This document shows positions 26,199-36,073 of a stretch of DNA of 64,000 nt, piece after piece (the first letter of the stretch is position 1; every line of letters starts with the position of its first letter). A program made the translations under genes and the position numbers. The stretch comes from Saprospiraceae bacterium (GTDB lineage: Bacteria > Bacteroidota > Bacteroidia > Chitinophagales > Saprospiraceae): contig JADKBO010000021.1 of assembly GCA_016715105.1 (NCBI GenBank), positions 62,001-126,000 on the forward strand, read 5' to 3'. The notes beneath the pieces are model-generated. The model was not told the origin of the DNA. It searched no databases and was given only the letters and a program-made list of their open reading frames with translations.

Positions 26199-26996
26199 GT
26201 GAATAGATTGAATTACGTTTTGACAATCACGGCATTTATTTGTACAACAAGTATAGCCGCTTTCTCTCAAGGAACTAAGGTTAATGTGGTTGGGGTTGCT
26301 GATCCAATGAAAGCAGGAATTGAAGGAGCTATTGATTTCAAATTGACTCCTATTTCACACGCGACAGCAGTATTCACTTGGTCTGATAAAACATTCTATA
26401 TTGACCCTGTGGGCGGTAAAGATGCTTTTGCGGGTCAAAAAGCACCTGATATTATTTTACTCACAGACATTCATGGTGATCATTTGAGCGCAGAAACATT
26501 AACAGCCATCAATACTCCAGATACCAAAATCATTGCACCGCAAGCAGTAGTCGATCAACTCCCTGAAGATCTCAAGTTGAAAGTGATCGTTCTGAAAAAT
26601 GAGGAGACCACCAAGCAACTAGGTTTTGAAATTATTGGAGTTCCAATGTATAATTTACGAGAAGAAGCTAAACAATTTCACACCAAAGGTAGAGGCAACG
26701 GATATGTGATCGAAAATGGTGGCATGCGTGTTTATTTTTCGGGCGATACTGAAGATATTCCAGAAATGAGAAATCTTAAAAATATAAACAAAGCATTTAT
26801 CTGTATGAATTTACCTTACACAATGAATGTTGAGAAAGCAGCAGAGGCTGTCTTGGATTTTGCCCCTAAAGAAGTATATCCTTACCATTACCGTGGCCAG
26901 GGTGGACTTAGCGACGTAGCAAAATTTAAATCATTGGTAAATGCTGGAAATCCCAAAATTGAAGTGATTCAATTAGATTGGTACCCAGGAAAATAA
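26199..26996 (+). CDS. Exported MBL-fold metal-dependent hydrolase (UlaG-like)
   Basis: 265 residues with signal peptide MNRLNYVLTITAFICTTSIAAFSQ. Metallo-beta-lactamase fold: ISHATAVFTW, FYIDPVGG, the zinc motif TDIHGDHLS (HxDH form), YFSGDTEDIPEM and PYHYRG near the C-terminus, as in UlaG/RomA-type lactonases. The start is GTG at 26199 with AGAAAGG 1-7 nt upstream, the only start that gives the signal peptide. The substrate is unknown and the location is periplasmic. Confidence 0.85.
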   Translation: MNRLNYVLTITAFICTTSIAAFSQGTKVNVVGVADPMKAGIEGAIDFKLTPISHATAVFTWSDKTFYIDPVGGKDAFAGQKAPDIILLTDIHGDHLSAETLTAINTPDTKIIAPQAVVDQLPEDLKLKVIVLKNEETTKQLGFEIIGVPMYNLREEAKQFHTKGRGNGYVIENGGMRVYFSGDTEDIPEMRNLKNINKAFICMNLPYTMNVEKAAEAVLDFAPKEVYPYHYRGQGGLSDVAKFKSLVNAGNPKIEVIQLDWYPGK

Positions 26997-27025
26997 CATA
27001 AATCATTATCCGTAAAAGTAAGACA

Positions 27026-27595
27026 TCATTCTCTTTTCCATCCAGCTTTCTTCAAGAACCAAACTACAATCGAAGGGAATTTATACCCTCTTTTTGCTAA
27101 GATTACTCCAGCTTCATCGTAAAGGAATTGAGATCCTCTGATGCCCAAGCCATCCATCATTCTATTATAATAATTGAATAATGCGGTAATTGCAATCACA
27201 TCTTCAACAGTTTGTTCATTCCAACCTACCACCACCATAGCATCAATGTCAGATTGTACGACTTTACTGGGGGTCTGAGTTAGTTTTTTGACCAAATGCA
27301 AAATAGGTATGAATTTGGGTTCAAAAGCTACAAAATCATGATTCTTAAGTGCTTCAATTTTTGTTGTTTCTACTCCAAAAGCAATAGCAACTTCTACGTG
27401 TACTCCAGTACAATAAATGCAACTATTGTTTATAGACACATAGGAAGCAATCAATTCTCTTTCTTTAGGCGATAACTCAGAAGGTCCCCGAAGAACGTTC
27501 TGAGTAAAGGCATCCATATGTTTATAGCGACCTCGATTGTAAAAAATCAGATCTCTCATATCAGCGATGGCAGGCATCCGTTTCAAGTAGGGCAT
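27026..27595 (-). CDS. AhpD/carboxymuconolactone-decarboxylase-like protein
   Basis: 189 residues. The redox motif SCIYCTGVHVEVA (CxxC then His) and the following DVIAITALFNYYNRM place it in the AhpD-like, peroxidase-related group of the CMD superfamily. Such proteins reduce peroxides with a thiol partner or have unknown roles. Convergent with the MBL gene, with 29 nt between stops. Confidence 0.85.
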   Translation of the reverse strand: MPYLKRMPAIADMRDLIFYNRGRYKHMDAFTQNVLRGPSELSPKERELIASYVSINNSCIYCTGVHVEVAIAFGVETTKIEALKNHDFVAFEPKFIPILHLVKKLTQTPSKVVQSDIDAMVVVGWNEQTVEDVIAITALFNYYNRMMDGLGIRGSQFLYDEAGVILAKRGYKFPSIVVWFLKKAGWKRE

Positions 27596-27983
27596 AATTA
27601 TATTTTTTGCTGGTAATTTATGGCGTGTAAATTAATACACATCAAACAGTTAATTATTTTTTATCTGTTTATTTAGCACATATTTTTCGGTTTTTATACC
27701 ACAACGTTTGCTCTGACTCATTCTGACAGAATAATTAAGCTAAAAGTCATTTCTACTTCTTTTTTTAGCCCCTTAACCCTGAAAATGAATGACAATGATA
27801 ACTAAGAATGTTGTTTCAGGTTGCAATTATATGGTTTTGGATAAAAAAATGATGGTGATTTCAAAAATAATACTTGCACAAACACTATCTTCAAGTATCG
27901 ATTTGAAGTAGCTTGCATGATCGATTATAGTCATCCTCTTTTACAAGTGTAAGACCTTGAAATAGTTAATCGGAATCAAACAC
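27596..27983. other. Intergenic region, no gene seen
   Basis: 388 nt between divergent genes. AT-rich, with no ORF, RNA or clear consensus promoter that I can support on either strand. It must carry the start signals of both neighbours. Confidence 0.5.
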
Positions 27984-28217
27984 ATGGGGCGCTCGGTAAA
28001 CCAAAGTAAATCTACAGGAATTCTGGCAACAATCTGCTTGTTGTGTCTTTCTGGCATATTTCTAAGTTTGCAAACCTTACCAATTTTCGATGTTGCGGTT
28101 GAAATTTGCAACAACGCCAAAGATGATGATGCCGATGGTCTCATCGACCTCAATGATCGAGATTGTGAATGTCAAGTTGTGGAGCCAATTTCATTGATTC
28201 CCAAATCCATCTTTTGA
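27984..28217 (+). CDS. T9SS surface protein with CHU_C tail, N-terminal piece (frameshifted)
   Basis: Starts with a hydrophobic signal (GILATICLLCLSGIFLSL), then CNNAKDDDADGLIDLNDRDC, the calcium-binding DxDxDG-type motif common at the N-terminus of Saprospirales surface proteins. It stops at SLIPKSIF. Deleting one A of the CCCAAAT run near 28203 gives LIPNPSFEERSCCPS, which continues in the next piece. Confidence 0.75.
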   Translation: MGRSVNQSKSTGILATICLLCLSGIFLSLQTLPIFDVAVEICNNAKDDDADGLIDLNDRDCECQVVEPISLIPKSIF

Positions 28218-28320
28218 AGAGCGAAGTTGTTGCCCTTCAGAAAGAGCGCAACTAAATTGTTCTGATGTTTGGATTCAAGCTTCAGATCCTACAACAGATT
28301 ATCTGCACGAATGTGGTTGG

Positions 28321-29598
28321 ATGGGCTGGGAAGACCTACCACCTCCGCTTCCTTTCCCAGACGGTAAAGGAGTTGTTGGCTTCAGAGACGGTAGAGTTGT
28401 CCAAAATGGTGCAGATAGAAATTGGAAGGAATATGCAGGAGCTTGTCTTTTGAGTCCACTCCGTGCAGGGACCACTTACCGATTTGAATTCTTTATTGGC
28501 TTTGTTAACTCTGAAAGGTCTCCAGCAATCAATGTCACCTTTTTTGGCACCACTGATTGCAAAAACCTACCATTCGGAAAAGGAAATGCCGAATTTGGTT
28601 GTCCAACTAATGGGCCAAACTGGGTCCGTTTGGGATCAACATTTGTAACTGGCCAATCAAGAGGATCTTGGGAAAAAGTATATATTGATGTGACACCCAC
28701 ACAAGATATCTATGCAATGGCCATTGGTCCTGACTGTGATCCGGTTTTAGTCAATGTAAGCACTTACTATTTTTTCGATAACTTAGTTTTGGCTGACATT
28801 AGAAGTTTTGAATTTAAAGTGGATAAAATTTCACATCCCTGCAAAGACGACTTTTTACTGAAAGTACCTTTCTATAAAGAATACAATTACCAATGGTATA
28901 AAGATGGAATTGCTTTGGTTGGTGAAGACCAAGCGCAATTAAAGAAAATGCATGGAGAAGGCAAGTATCAGACCTTAATCGATGACGGTTCGTCTTGTAA
29001 AGTGACTACTTTTTATGATTTTACCATTCCGGTCCTTACAACCAATGTCAATAAAACCATTTGTAAAGATGATGTTTTGGTTTTTGGAAAACAACGGTTG
29101 AGTAAAAACGGAACATATATTGAAACCTTTAAATCAATTGATAATTGTGATAGTATTGTTACCATGAATCTGAAGGTCTTAGGTGAATTGTTTGATACCG
29201 TCTCTGCCCGCATTTTTGAAGGCCACGAGTATAAAATTCAGAAAAAAAGTTTTAAAAATGAAGGTGATCATTTAGTGAACCTCAAATCTGTTATTGGGTG
29301 TGATAGTTTGGTTTATCTGCATTTAGATTATTATAAATTATTTGCCCCAAATATATTTTCGCCGAATGGAGATGGCTTCAATGACCTTTTTTATATTTCT
29401 GGAAGTGAGGAATATATTGCTGAGATCGAGTTATCTATTTTTGATAGGTGGGGATCGCTGATTTATAAAGGAAAACAATGGGATGGGAGTAATAAAGGAC
29501 TACCAGCTATCTCTGGGGTATATATTTATGTTGCAACGATTATCATGAATGATGGGGCAAAAAATGCCATTTCTGGCTCTATTACCGCAATTAAATAA
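28321..29598 (+). CDS. T9SS surface protein, main piece with CHU_C (gliding-motility-type) C-terminus
   Basis: The frame is open back to about 28205 (NPSFEERSCCPSERAQLNC), so the ATG at 28321 is internal. It contains a carbohydrate-binding-like beta-sandwich (GTTYRFEFFIGFV ... SWEKVYIDVTPTQDIYAMAI), then Ig-like segments with NKTICKDDVLVFGKQ repeats, then the type B T9SS domain ANIFSP-like APNIFSPNGDGFNDLFYISG ... IFDRWGSLIYKG ... SGVYIYVATI. The full protein is about 538 residues and is probably delivered to the cell surface. Confidence 0.85.
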   Translation: MGWEDLPPPLPFPDGKGVVGFRDGRVVQNGADRNWKEYAGACLLSPLRAGTTYRFEFFIGFVNSERSPAINVTFFGTTDCKNLPFGKGNAEFGCPTNGPNWVRLGSTFVTGQSRGSWEKVYIDVTPTQDIYAMAIGPDCDPVLVNVSTYYFFDNLVLADIRSFEFKVDKISHPCKDDFLLKVPFYKEYNYQWYKDGIALVGEDQAQLKKMHGEGKYQTLIDDGSSCKVTTFYDFTIPVLTTNVNKTICKDDVLVFGKQRLSKNGTYIETFKSIDNCDSIVTMNLKVLGELFDTVSARIFEGHEYKIQKKSFKNEGDHLVNLKSVIGCDSLVYLHLDYYKLFAPNIFSPNGDGFNDLFYISGSEEYIAEIELSIFDRWGSLIYKGKQWDGSNKGLPAISGVYIYVATIIMNDGAKNAISGSITAIK

Positions 29599-29782
29599 GA
29601 AAAGTAATTCTTTTCAGAATTTAGGTTTTTCTAGGTCAAAATAAATTAAATGTTACTTTTGGTTCTCTTTTATGGCTGCTAAAATTATTTAACCAAATTT
29701 GCAGAAATAAAGATGATTATTTTTCTCAAGGTTTAAACGAGCAAAAAAGCTTTACCGTTTGATTCTTGAATAGTGATATTTT

Positions 29783-30610
29783 ATGGCCAAAAACAATCTT
29801 ACAATGAATCGAATGGAAGGGAAAATTGTTGCCATAACGGGTGGCAGCGGTACCTTGGGTGTTGCCATTGCTGAAGGTATTTCCAGAGAAGGAGCCATTG
29901 TTTATATTTTGGCGAGAAATATAGAAAACCTTCAAGTCAAAGAAAAACACTTCGAAGAGTTGGGACTGGATGTACGAGCTTTGCCTTGTGATGTATTGGA
30001 TGGAAATTCTGTCGATCAGGTGGTTACCAAAATCCTAGAAAATCATGGCAAAATTGACGCATTGATAAATGGCGCTGGAGGAAATATGCCTGGTGCAACC
30101 ATCAAACCAGATCAAAACATCTTTGATCTTAAAATTGATGATTTCAGCAAAGTAATGGATCTTAATTTGCTAGGCACTGTGATTCCATCTATCTCCTTTG
30201 CAAAAGCAATGGTTGTAAACAGTAAGGGTTGCATCATCAACGTGTCTTCTATGTCGGCATCGATACCTTTGACCCGAGTAATGGGTTATTCGGCGGCAAA
30301 GGCATCCGTCGATAATTTCACAAAGTCTATGGCTGTAGAAATGGCATTAAAATATGGTGAAAGCATCAGAGTCAATGCCATTGCACCAGGTTTCTTTATT
30401 GCTGATCAAAATAGAAACCTACTGCTAAATGCTGATGGTAGTCTGACTGACCGCGGACAAACAATTATCAACAATACTCCATTGAAGCGATTTGGAAGAC
30501 CAGATGAATTAGTAAGCACCATTCTTTGGTTATGCGATGATCATTCTTCTTTTATCACAGGAATTGTTGTTCCAATAGATGGTGGTTTCTCAGCTTTTTC
30601 GGGAGTTTAA
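29783..30610 (+). CDS. SDR oxidoreductase, D-mannonate-oxidoreductase-like
   Basis: 275-residue short-chain dehydrogenase. Nucleotide motif TGGSGTLGVAIAEGI (TGxxxGxG class), NGAGGNMPGA, Ser in NVSSMSA, catalytic YSAAK, and PIDGGFSAFSG at the end. The tail pattern NRNLLLNADGSLTDRGQTII resembles Bacteroidota proteins annotated as D-mannonate oxidoreductase, which reduce fructuronate in uronate breakdown; no other uronate gene is near, so the substrate is inference. In-frame ATGs at 29783, 29804 and 29813 are all possible. Confidence 0.85.
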   Translation: MAKNNLTMNRMEGKIVAITGGSGTLGVAIAEGISREGAIVYILARNIENLQVKEKHFEELGLDVRALPCDVLDGNSVDQVVTKILENHGKIDALINGAGGNMPGATIKPDQNIFDLKIDDFSKVMDLNLLGTVIPSISFAKAMVVNSKGCIINVSSMSASIPLTRVMGYSAAKASVDNFTKSMAVEMALKYGESIRVNAIAPGFFIADQNRNLLLNADGSLTDRGQTIINNTPLKRFGRPDELVSTILWLCDDHSSFITGIVVPIDGGFSAFSGV

Positions 30611-30755
30611 GTGTAACTCCTAACAATAGATATTTGCATTTTTATTTAATACTGCAGGTAATTTCGAAAAAGTTTTACCTTTTACAAAAAATCTTTGACA
30701 TCCAATAAACGTTTTCGCCCCGTACTTGTCTAGTATTATCAAATGGATTTCTGAT

Positions 30756-31211
30756 ATGTGGAATAGAATCATTAACTGGGGTGTTGTTTTTTGTTTTTTT
30801 ACTTTGATACAATCTTGTTCATTTGATCAAATTGCGCAAGATGATGGAATCATGGATGATGGAACAGCTATTGATACAACTGTTGTAGATACCTCTGTTT
30901 TGATTTCAAACTGCAACCCAGATACTGTATATTTTGAAAAAGATATTCTTCCTATTTTACTTACAAATTGTTCTTTAGGTGGTTGCCACACAGCCGCAAG
31001 CAGGCAAAATGGTGTGGTAACTGATAATTACAATAGATTGGTGCAAACGGTAGGTATCAGGCCCTTTGAACCTGAGAAGTCAAGGTTGTTTCTTTCTATT
31101 ACGTCCAAGAATAACATCATGCCACCTTCAGGTAGAATGAGCGAGGATAAAATCAATTTGATTTCCAAATGGATCAGTCAGGGAGCTACAAATCTTATGT
31201 GTAATCCTTAG
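30756..31211 (+). CDS. Lipoprotein with cytochrome-c-like CX4CH domain
   Basis: 152 residues from ATG 30756. An upstream TTG at 30726 is in frame, but the ATG gives a clean lipoprotein signal (WGVVFCFFTLIQSC). The domain DILPILLTNCSLGGCHTA has a CX4CH heme-type motif and a later MPPSGRMSEDKINLISKWI with a possible Met ligand, as in many Bacteroidota outer-membrane lipoproteins. The CX4CH spacing differs from the usual CXXCH, so heme attachment is not certain. Confidence 0.7.
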   Translation: MWNRIINWGVVFCFFTLIQSCSFDQIAQDDGIMDDGTAIDTTVVDTSVLISNCNPDTVYFEKDILPILLTNCSLGGCHTAASRQNGVVTDNYNRLVQTVGIRPFEPEKSRLFLSITSKNNIMPPSGRMSEDKINLISKWISQGATNLMCNP

Positions 31212-31239
31212 AAGACCAGTTATTTAAATATTTCAAAAA

Positions 31240-32790
31240 TTATAAAGTTTTAAGATATTCAATGATTGCCCTTCTCACGTCCTGACGAAAATCGTCCTTG
31301 TCACCATTTATTGGCTTATGAATAGAGAGTATACCATCGTTTTCTTCATTTAAAAAAGGGATGTCCAAACCTCTCAAAAGGAAGTCTGTCATAGCAACCA
31401 TGTATTCCTTCTTGGGATCGATTTCTTGGCCGTCATGCATCCAACTATCACCCATTTTTTCAAGTCCAGTATATTGTAAATAAGCTCCAAGTCCTTTTGA
31501 TTTTTCACTGTATCGCATGATGCCCAAGAGTAGACTTCCTTTCATTTTCACATCATATATAGCTCCTCCGAAGGGCAATGCACGAAAAATATCTACGGCC
31601 AGAATGTCTCCCTCCAACTCATCATCAATCCTGATAGATCCACTATTTAAAAAACCAATTTGAGCATCATGTTTGGATGCATGCATGATACTTTCAGCAA
31701 ACAAAACACCCATATTACTAGGTTTATATCTCGTGGTCGTTTCTTTACCATCCAATGGTTGTTCCGCATGGTATATGATTTGGTAGGGTTCTGCAAATAC
31801 TTTTTTGATCTCCGCGTCTAAAATAGCGCTCCACTTTTTTATGACCATGGTTGCTTCTACATCCAAGCCGATCTTTTCATCCATAAAGACCAATTCCGAT
31901 GATACAGTCCCCATTTTCTTTGAATGATCATAAGAAAGGATGTGTACATAAACAGATTTTGCATTGGCATCAGCTTTGGCGACCATGGTATTACCTACTT
32001 TTTGGTAATTGTGATCATGTTCGTGTCCACCCATAATCAATGATACTTCTGGATGATTTTTTGCAAAGGCTAAATCTTCAGCTATCGTCAAATGTGTCAA
32101 ACCAATTAACAAATCACTTTTTTGCTTGAGCTCTGTTATTTCTACAGAAGCACAGCTATCTGGATTTAAATAATGTACATATCCAACTGGATTGCTATTG
32201 ATAGTTGCAGAGAACATGCCCAATCTCAGCGATGTACCATCATCGTCTTTAAACTCATAAACTTTACTTTCGGGTAAAAAATGTTTTTTGCCTTGAATTT
32301 CCTTATAAAATGGATATTCTTTATTTCCACATATCTGAGCAAGATTCGTTGCTAGCCAATCAAAATTAGATTCATTGATTCGCTTTTGTAAATCTTCCTC
32401 AGGTATATCAAATTCATGGTTTCCAAATGCTACCACATCCAGTTTTATGTTATTGAGCACATCGACCATTTGCCTGCCTCTTATTCGATCACCTTCATAT
32501 CTCATAGTACCAATAAGCGATGGGTTCAAAAAATCACCTGCGAGTACCATCATGGATTGCGGATATTTTTGTTTGAGTTCCTTGTAAAAATGGGACACTC
32601 GAGCCAATCCTCCTACTTTTCCACCATCCAATCCACCAATTTCATAAACATCATTCATTTGCAAAATCGCAATTTGGATTTTGCCATCATCTTTTGTCTG
32701 ATTTGAAATTTCTGCTTTCTTCGACGTAGCACAACCTGCAAGCAGAAATAAAATAAGAGAAAAAGTAAAACTCCTAAATAGATATACCAT
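31240..32790 (-). CDS. 5'-nucleotidase/UshA-like metallophosphatase lipoprotein
   Basis: 516 residues. Signal and lipobox FSLILFLLAGC. Calcineurin-like metallophosphatase domain: LQMNDVYEIGG (usually NDxH, so the second metal ligand reads Tyr), VLAGDFLNPS, AFGNHEFDIP, GLTHLTIAED and GGHEHDH. A 5'_nucleotidase C-terminal domain follows (SNMGVLFAESIMHASKH, IGFLNSGSIRID). It dephosphorylates nucleotides outside the inner membrane. Convergent with the cytochrome-like gene, with 28 nt between. Confidence 0.85.
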   Translation of the reverse strand: MVYLFRSFTFSLILFLLAGCATSKKAEISNQTKDDGKIQIAILQMNDVYEIGGLDGGKVGGLARVSHFYKELKQKYPQSMMVLAGDFLNPSLIGTMRYEGDRIRGRQMVDVLNNIKLDVVAFGNHEFDIPEEDLQKRINESNFDWLATNLAQICGNKEYPFYKEIQGKKHFLPESKVYEFKDDDGTSLRLGMFSATINSNPVGYVHYLNPDSCASVEITELKQKSDLLIGLTHLTIAEDLAFAKNHPEVSLIMGGHEHDHNYQKVGNTMVAKADANAKSVYVHILSYDHSKKMGTVSSELVFMDEKIGLDVEATMVIKKWSAILDAEIKKVFAEPYQIIYHAEQPLDGKETTTRYKPSNMGVLFAESIMHASKHDAQIGFLNSGSIRIDDELEGDILAVDIFRALPFGGAIYDVKMKGSLLLGIMRYSEKSKGLGAYLQYTGLEKMGDSWMHDGQEIDPKKEYMVAMTDFLLRGLDIPFLNEENDGILSIHKPINGDKDDFRQDVRRAIIEYLKTL

Positions 32791-33090
32791 ATGTAATAAT
32801 TGGTTTTAATTACTCCGATCAGAAATATAAAAGTCCAACTAATTTAATAAAAATTCTGAAGGATTTATAATCAGATCACTTTATACAAATATAAGCAACC
32901 TCTAAATTTATTGGCTTTTTATAAGGCACTTAACATGAGCTAAAATTAAATAAAATTTGAAGGTATTGGGATTTCAACATAGCCAAAAAAGCCAATACAA
33001 ATCTTGGCTCAACTTCAAGCTATATTTCTAATTATTACATTTCACAATTTACATCTCCCTTTCACCATTTATCATTCCCTATTTAATTCG

Positions 33091-33153
33091 CTACTCACTA
33101 TTCACCCTTCACTATTCACTATTTACTATTTACTATTTACTATTCACTATTCA
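33091..33153. repeat. Heptanucleotide tandem repeat, nine units
   Basis: Nine 7-bp units of CTATTYA type (CTACTCA, CTATTCA, CCCTTCA, CTATTCA, three CTATTTA, two CTATTCA). Sequence upstream to about 33050 is a decayed continuation. The array overlaps the last codons and stop of the serine hydrolase gene. Units of 7 bp change frame when copies are lost or gained. Elsewhere in 32791-33090 I see nothing. Confidence 0.75.
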
Positions 33154-34724
33154 CCCACATCCACCCTTTTCAAATCCAAGTCATGAAAATCAAAACTAAA
33201 ATCAATATAGGGTGAAATACCCTTCATCTTAATGCTCTTGCCCATTCCGTTTTCATCCAAGTCAAACATTACAAAGGCATCAGCATTCATATCTTGATAT
33301 TCCCACTTTACAGCAAAAGTATTGGCATTGTAATACTGCAATTGCCCATTTAACTTTGGAGACCTCACACATTTTATATACAATTTGTCATTCTTATTAA
33401 AAACCTCTACATCACCAAACCAAGCATCTCGGTAAGTACCCGTATAGTTTGTCAAATTGATTTTTTGACCAGCATTCATTTTTACTTTATTCCACACCTC
33501 AGTGACCACACTATCTCCCACATTTTGGCCTTCATTCAAACGACGATTATAAATATCCACCCAACCATAGTCTGACAACCCAAGGTAACTGTCGAGAATG
33601 GTTTGAGAAATTGCTGAAAAAAGTGCTCCACCACCCGGTTCTGTATTGGTAAGTATTACAAATCCCAGATTTAAGTCTGGAACCAATAAAGTTTTTGAAA
33701 GCATGCCTGGCAAGCCACCTGTATGCGTGACCACCATATTTCCAAGGACATCACTCAAACCCCATCCCAAACCATATCCAGCGAAATGCGTCTTATATCT
33801 TGGATTTCGATTCGGTTCCAACACAGTGTGTATTTTCCACATTTCTCTTTGACTTTCTTCACTGAAAAGTTGTTTATCCAAACCTGGTCCATACTTCCCT
33901 TTATTGAGATGACATAAAATCCATTTGGATAAGTCTTCAACATTGGCATAAATTCCTCCAGCGGCCCCATTGATCATTTCTTTAAAGTGAGGCAAGGCCA
34001 TCAATTTGCCATCAATAGTATTGTGAGGATATGAAATTCCGCTTTGGTTATTGACTTCTGGTAACGCGGGAAAACTTTTATCCATTTGCAATGGTGACAT
34101 AATTTTTTCTTGAACAAATTGCTCCCAAGACATACCACTTGCTCTTTTGACCACTTCACCAGCAACTACATAAAGGAGGTTATCATAATCGTATTTAGTG
34201 CGAAAGGCAGAAACTGGCTTGAAATGTTGAAATACCCCCAATAAATGATCGATCCTAAAATCGCTGCCATCTGGAAAAAACATCAGGTCTCCAATACCTA
34301 ATCCCAAACCGCTGCGATGAGTGAGCAAATCCTGAATATTAAAATTTGCAGTGACATAAGGATCGTACATGCGAAACTCAGGAATGTGGTCAATGACTTT
34401 ATCTGTCCAATTAAGTTTACCTTCTTCCACTAAAATGGCAAGAGCCGTTGTGGTGAAAGCTTTGCTATTGGATGCAATGGCAAAACAAGTACTTGCATCC
34501 ACTTTTTCTTTGGTTTTTATGGATTTCACTCCATAACCTTTACTGTGAATGACTTTTCCATCTTTCACAACCGCAACAGCCGCACCAGCCACATTCATTT
34601 TTGACATGGACTCTTCAACCAATTTATCGATTTGCGCGCTCGTAATTTGAGCACCGATTTTAGAGCCTCCAAGTAATAATAAACAGACAGCGCTAATTAT
34701 TTGAAAAGTTTTCCTGTGGTTCAT
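33147..34724 (-). CDS. Class C beta-lactamase-family serine hydrolase with C-terminal DUF3471
   Basis: 525 residues with signal peptide (FQIISAVCLLLLGGSKIGA). Catalytic SxxK is in FAIASNSKAFTTTAL, the Tyr motif in KYDYDNLLYVV (YxN) and the third motif in VVTHTGGLPGM. A DUF3471-type beta domain occupies the last 100 residues (TGTYRDAWFGDVEVFNKN). Members include D-aminopeptidases, esterases and penicillin-binding proteins; true beta-lactamase activity is not implied. The stop lies inside the heptanucleotide array. Confidence 0.88.
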   Translation of the reverse strand: MNHRKTFQIISAVCLLLLGGSKIGAQITSAQIDKLVEESMSKMNVAGAAVAVVKDGKVIHSKGYGVKSIKTKEKVDASTCFAIASNSKAFTTTALAILVEEGKLNWTDKVIDHIPEFRMYDPYVTANFNIQDLLTHRSGLGLGIGDLMFFPDGSDFRIDHLLGVFQHFKPVSAFRTKYDYDNLLYVVAGEVVKRASGMSWEQFVQEKIMSPLQMDKSFPALPEVNNQSGISYPHNTIDGKLMALPHFKEMINGAAGGIYANVEDLSKWILCHLNKGKYGPGLDKQLFSEESQREMWKIHTVLEPNRNPRYKTHFAGYGLGWGLSDVLGNMVVTHTGGLPGMLSKTLLVPDLNLGFVILTNTEPGGGALFSAISQTILDSYLGLSDYGWVDIYNRRLNEGQNVGDSVVTEVWNKVKMNAGQKINLTNYTGTYRDAWFGDVEVFNKNDKLYIKCVRSPKLNGQLQYYNANTFAVKWEYQDMNADAFVMFDLDENGMGKSIKMKGISPYIDFSFDFHDLDLKRVDVGE

Positions 34725-35009
34725 TTAGTTGATTTTAAGGTAAATTAATGAATATAAAGTAGAATGACAAACTTTGTATCAACTCAAAAATATGAAGCTT
34801 GTCCTATGTTTTCATATTACAATCATTTTTTAACTTTACAGCTAGATTTACCATAACAAGTTGCGCTTTTGCCAACATTTATAATCATTCATCTTACAAA
34901 AGACCTAATTTGTCTATCATTTCAAACTTTCTCATCAATATCTCATTATTTTTGAATGATCATTTAAAAAGAAGCAAAAATCAACCATATACAAACCTAT
35001 AAAGCAGAA

Positions 35010-35963
35010 ATGACTTTGGCATTAAAGCTAAATACGAGCTTCAAAAACATATTGCAGCACTTCACACAAAATGTGGTTTTGCAACATACCACATTTTGGA
35101 TAGTAATGTCCATCATTTTGGCTATTCTCAACCAAAGTTCAGTGGGTTTTTTACCAGAACTATGGTACGAGTTAGTCCATGTGTCATTTTTTGCCTTGCT
35201 CGTCTATTTTAATAAATATTATCTTTTCCCGCTTTACTTAAAAGATAATAATTTTGGACTTCATTTACTGTACTTACTGATTACTGCTATTGTCTTCACT
35301 CCTATAAAGTCGTTTTGCTTGTATTATTCAACATCGGAGACAGTCATGCGTGACCACACCATAAGTAATCAGAAACTAGCCTTTTTATCGACATTTTTAG
35401 TAGGTGCTGGTTCATCGATTTATTACATCATGAATGATTGGATAAGAGGTCAAAAAGTGAAACAAGAATTAAAAAGTGAAAACCTCCAATCCGAACTTAA
35501 ATTTTTAAAATCTCAAATCAATCCACATTTTCTGTTTAATACATTGAATAGTCTTTATGCACTAACATTAAAGAAATCAGACTTAGCTCCAGAAATTGTA
35601 TTGAGGCTTTCTGAAATGATGCGGTACATGTTGTATGAGTGTAATGAAAAGCAAGTTCCTTTAGAAAAGGAGGTCAACTATATGATCAATTATTTGGAAC
35701 TAGAGAAACTTAGACATGGGAACAAATTTCATGTAGAAGTTCATGTTGGTGGAGAGATAAAAAACCAAAAAATTGCACCATTGATGTTTATACCCTTCAT
35801 AGAAAACTGTTTTAAACATGGATTGAATCACCAAATAAGTGAAGGGTTTGTAAAAATAAATTTGACAGGGCATCCAGAAAATGTGGATATTGTAATCGAA
35901 AATTCAAAAGCACCTATCCTGCCTTCCAGAGGAGAGAAAAAAGTGGAGGAATTGGACTTGTAA
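35010..35963 (+). CDS. LytS-type sensor histidine kinase (frameshifted near C-terminus)
   Basis: Four membrane helices in the first 140 residues, a coiled linker, then His_kinase (PF06580) with LKSQINPHFLFNTLNSLYAL (phospho-His) and HATPase N-box FIENCFKHGL. The frame ends too soon in the A6 run near 35941. With one more A it reads KKSGGIGLVNVKRRLELLYP and stops at 36067, restoring the missing G-box. The gene would then end 6 nt before the LytTR regulator, its cognate partner. Confidence 0.9.
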   Translation: MTLALKLNTSFKNILQHFTQNVVLQHTTFWIVMSIILAILNQSSVGFLPELWYELVHVSFFALLVYFNKYYLFPLYLKDNNFGLHLLYLLITAIVFTPIKSFCLYYSTSETVMRDHTISNQKLAFLSTFLVGAGSSIYYIMNDWIRGQKVKQELKSENLQSELKFLKSQINPHFLFNTLNSLYALTLKKSDLAPEIVLRLSEMMRYMLYECNEKQVPLEKEVNYMINYLELEKLRHGNKFHVEVHVGGEIKNQKIAPLMFIPFIENCFKHGLNHQISEGFVKINLTGHPENVDIVIENSKAPILPSRGEKKVEELDL

Positions 35964-36073
35964 ATGTAAAAAGGCGGTTGGAATTATTATATCCCAATCA
36001 ATATACCCTTGATATCATGGACCATCCTAACAGCTATACCGTAAATTTGAAAATAAATCTTAACTAAATCAAC

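Noticed and set aside
30656..30690. GGTAA...TTACC hairpin after the SDR gene as a terminator
   Set aside because: Stem of about 5 bp with a long loop; too weak to report as a feature.
33004..33186. Small plus-strand ORF with TIYHSLF-like periodic sequence
   Set aside because: The period comes from the 7-bp DNA repeat, not from a protein.
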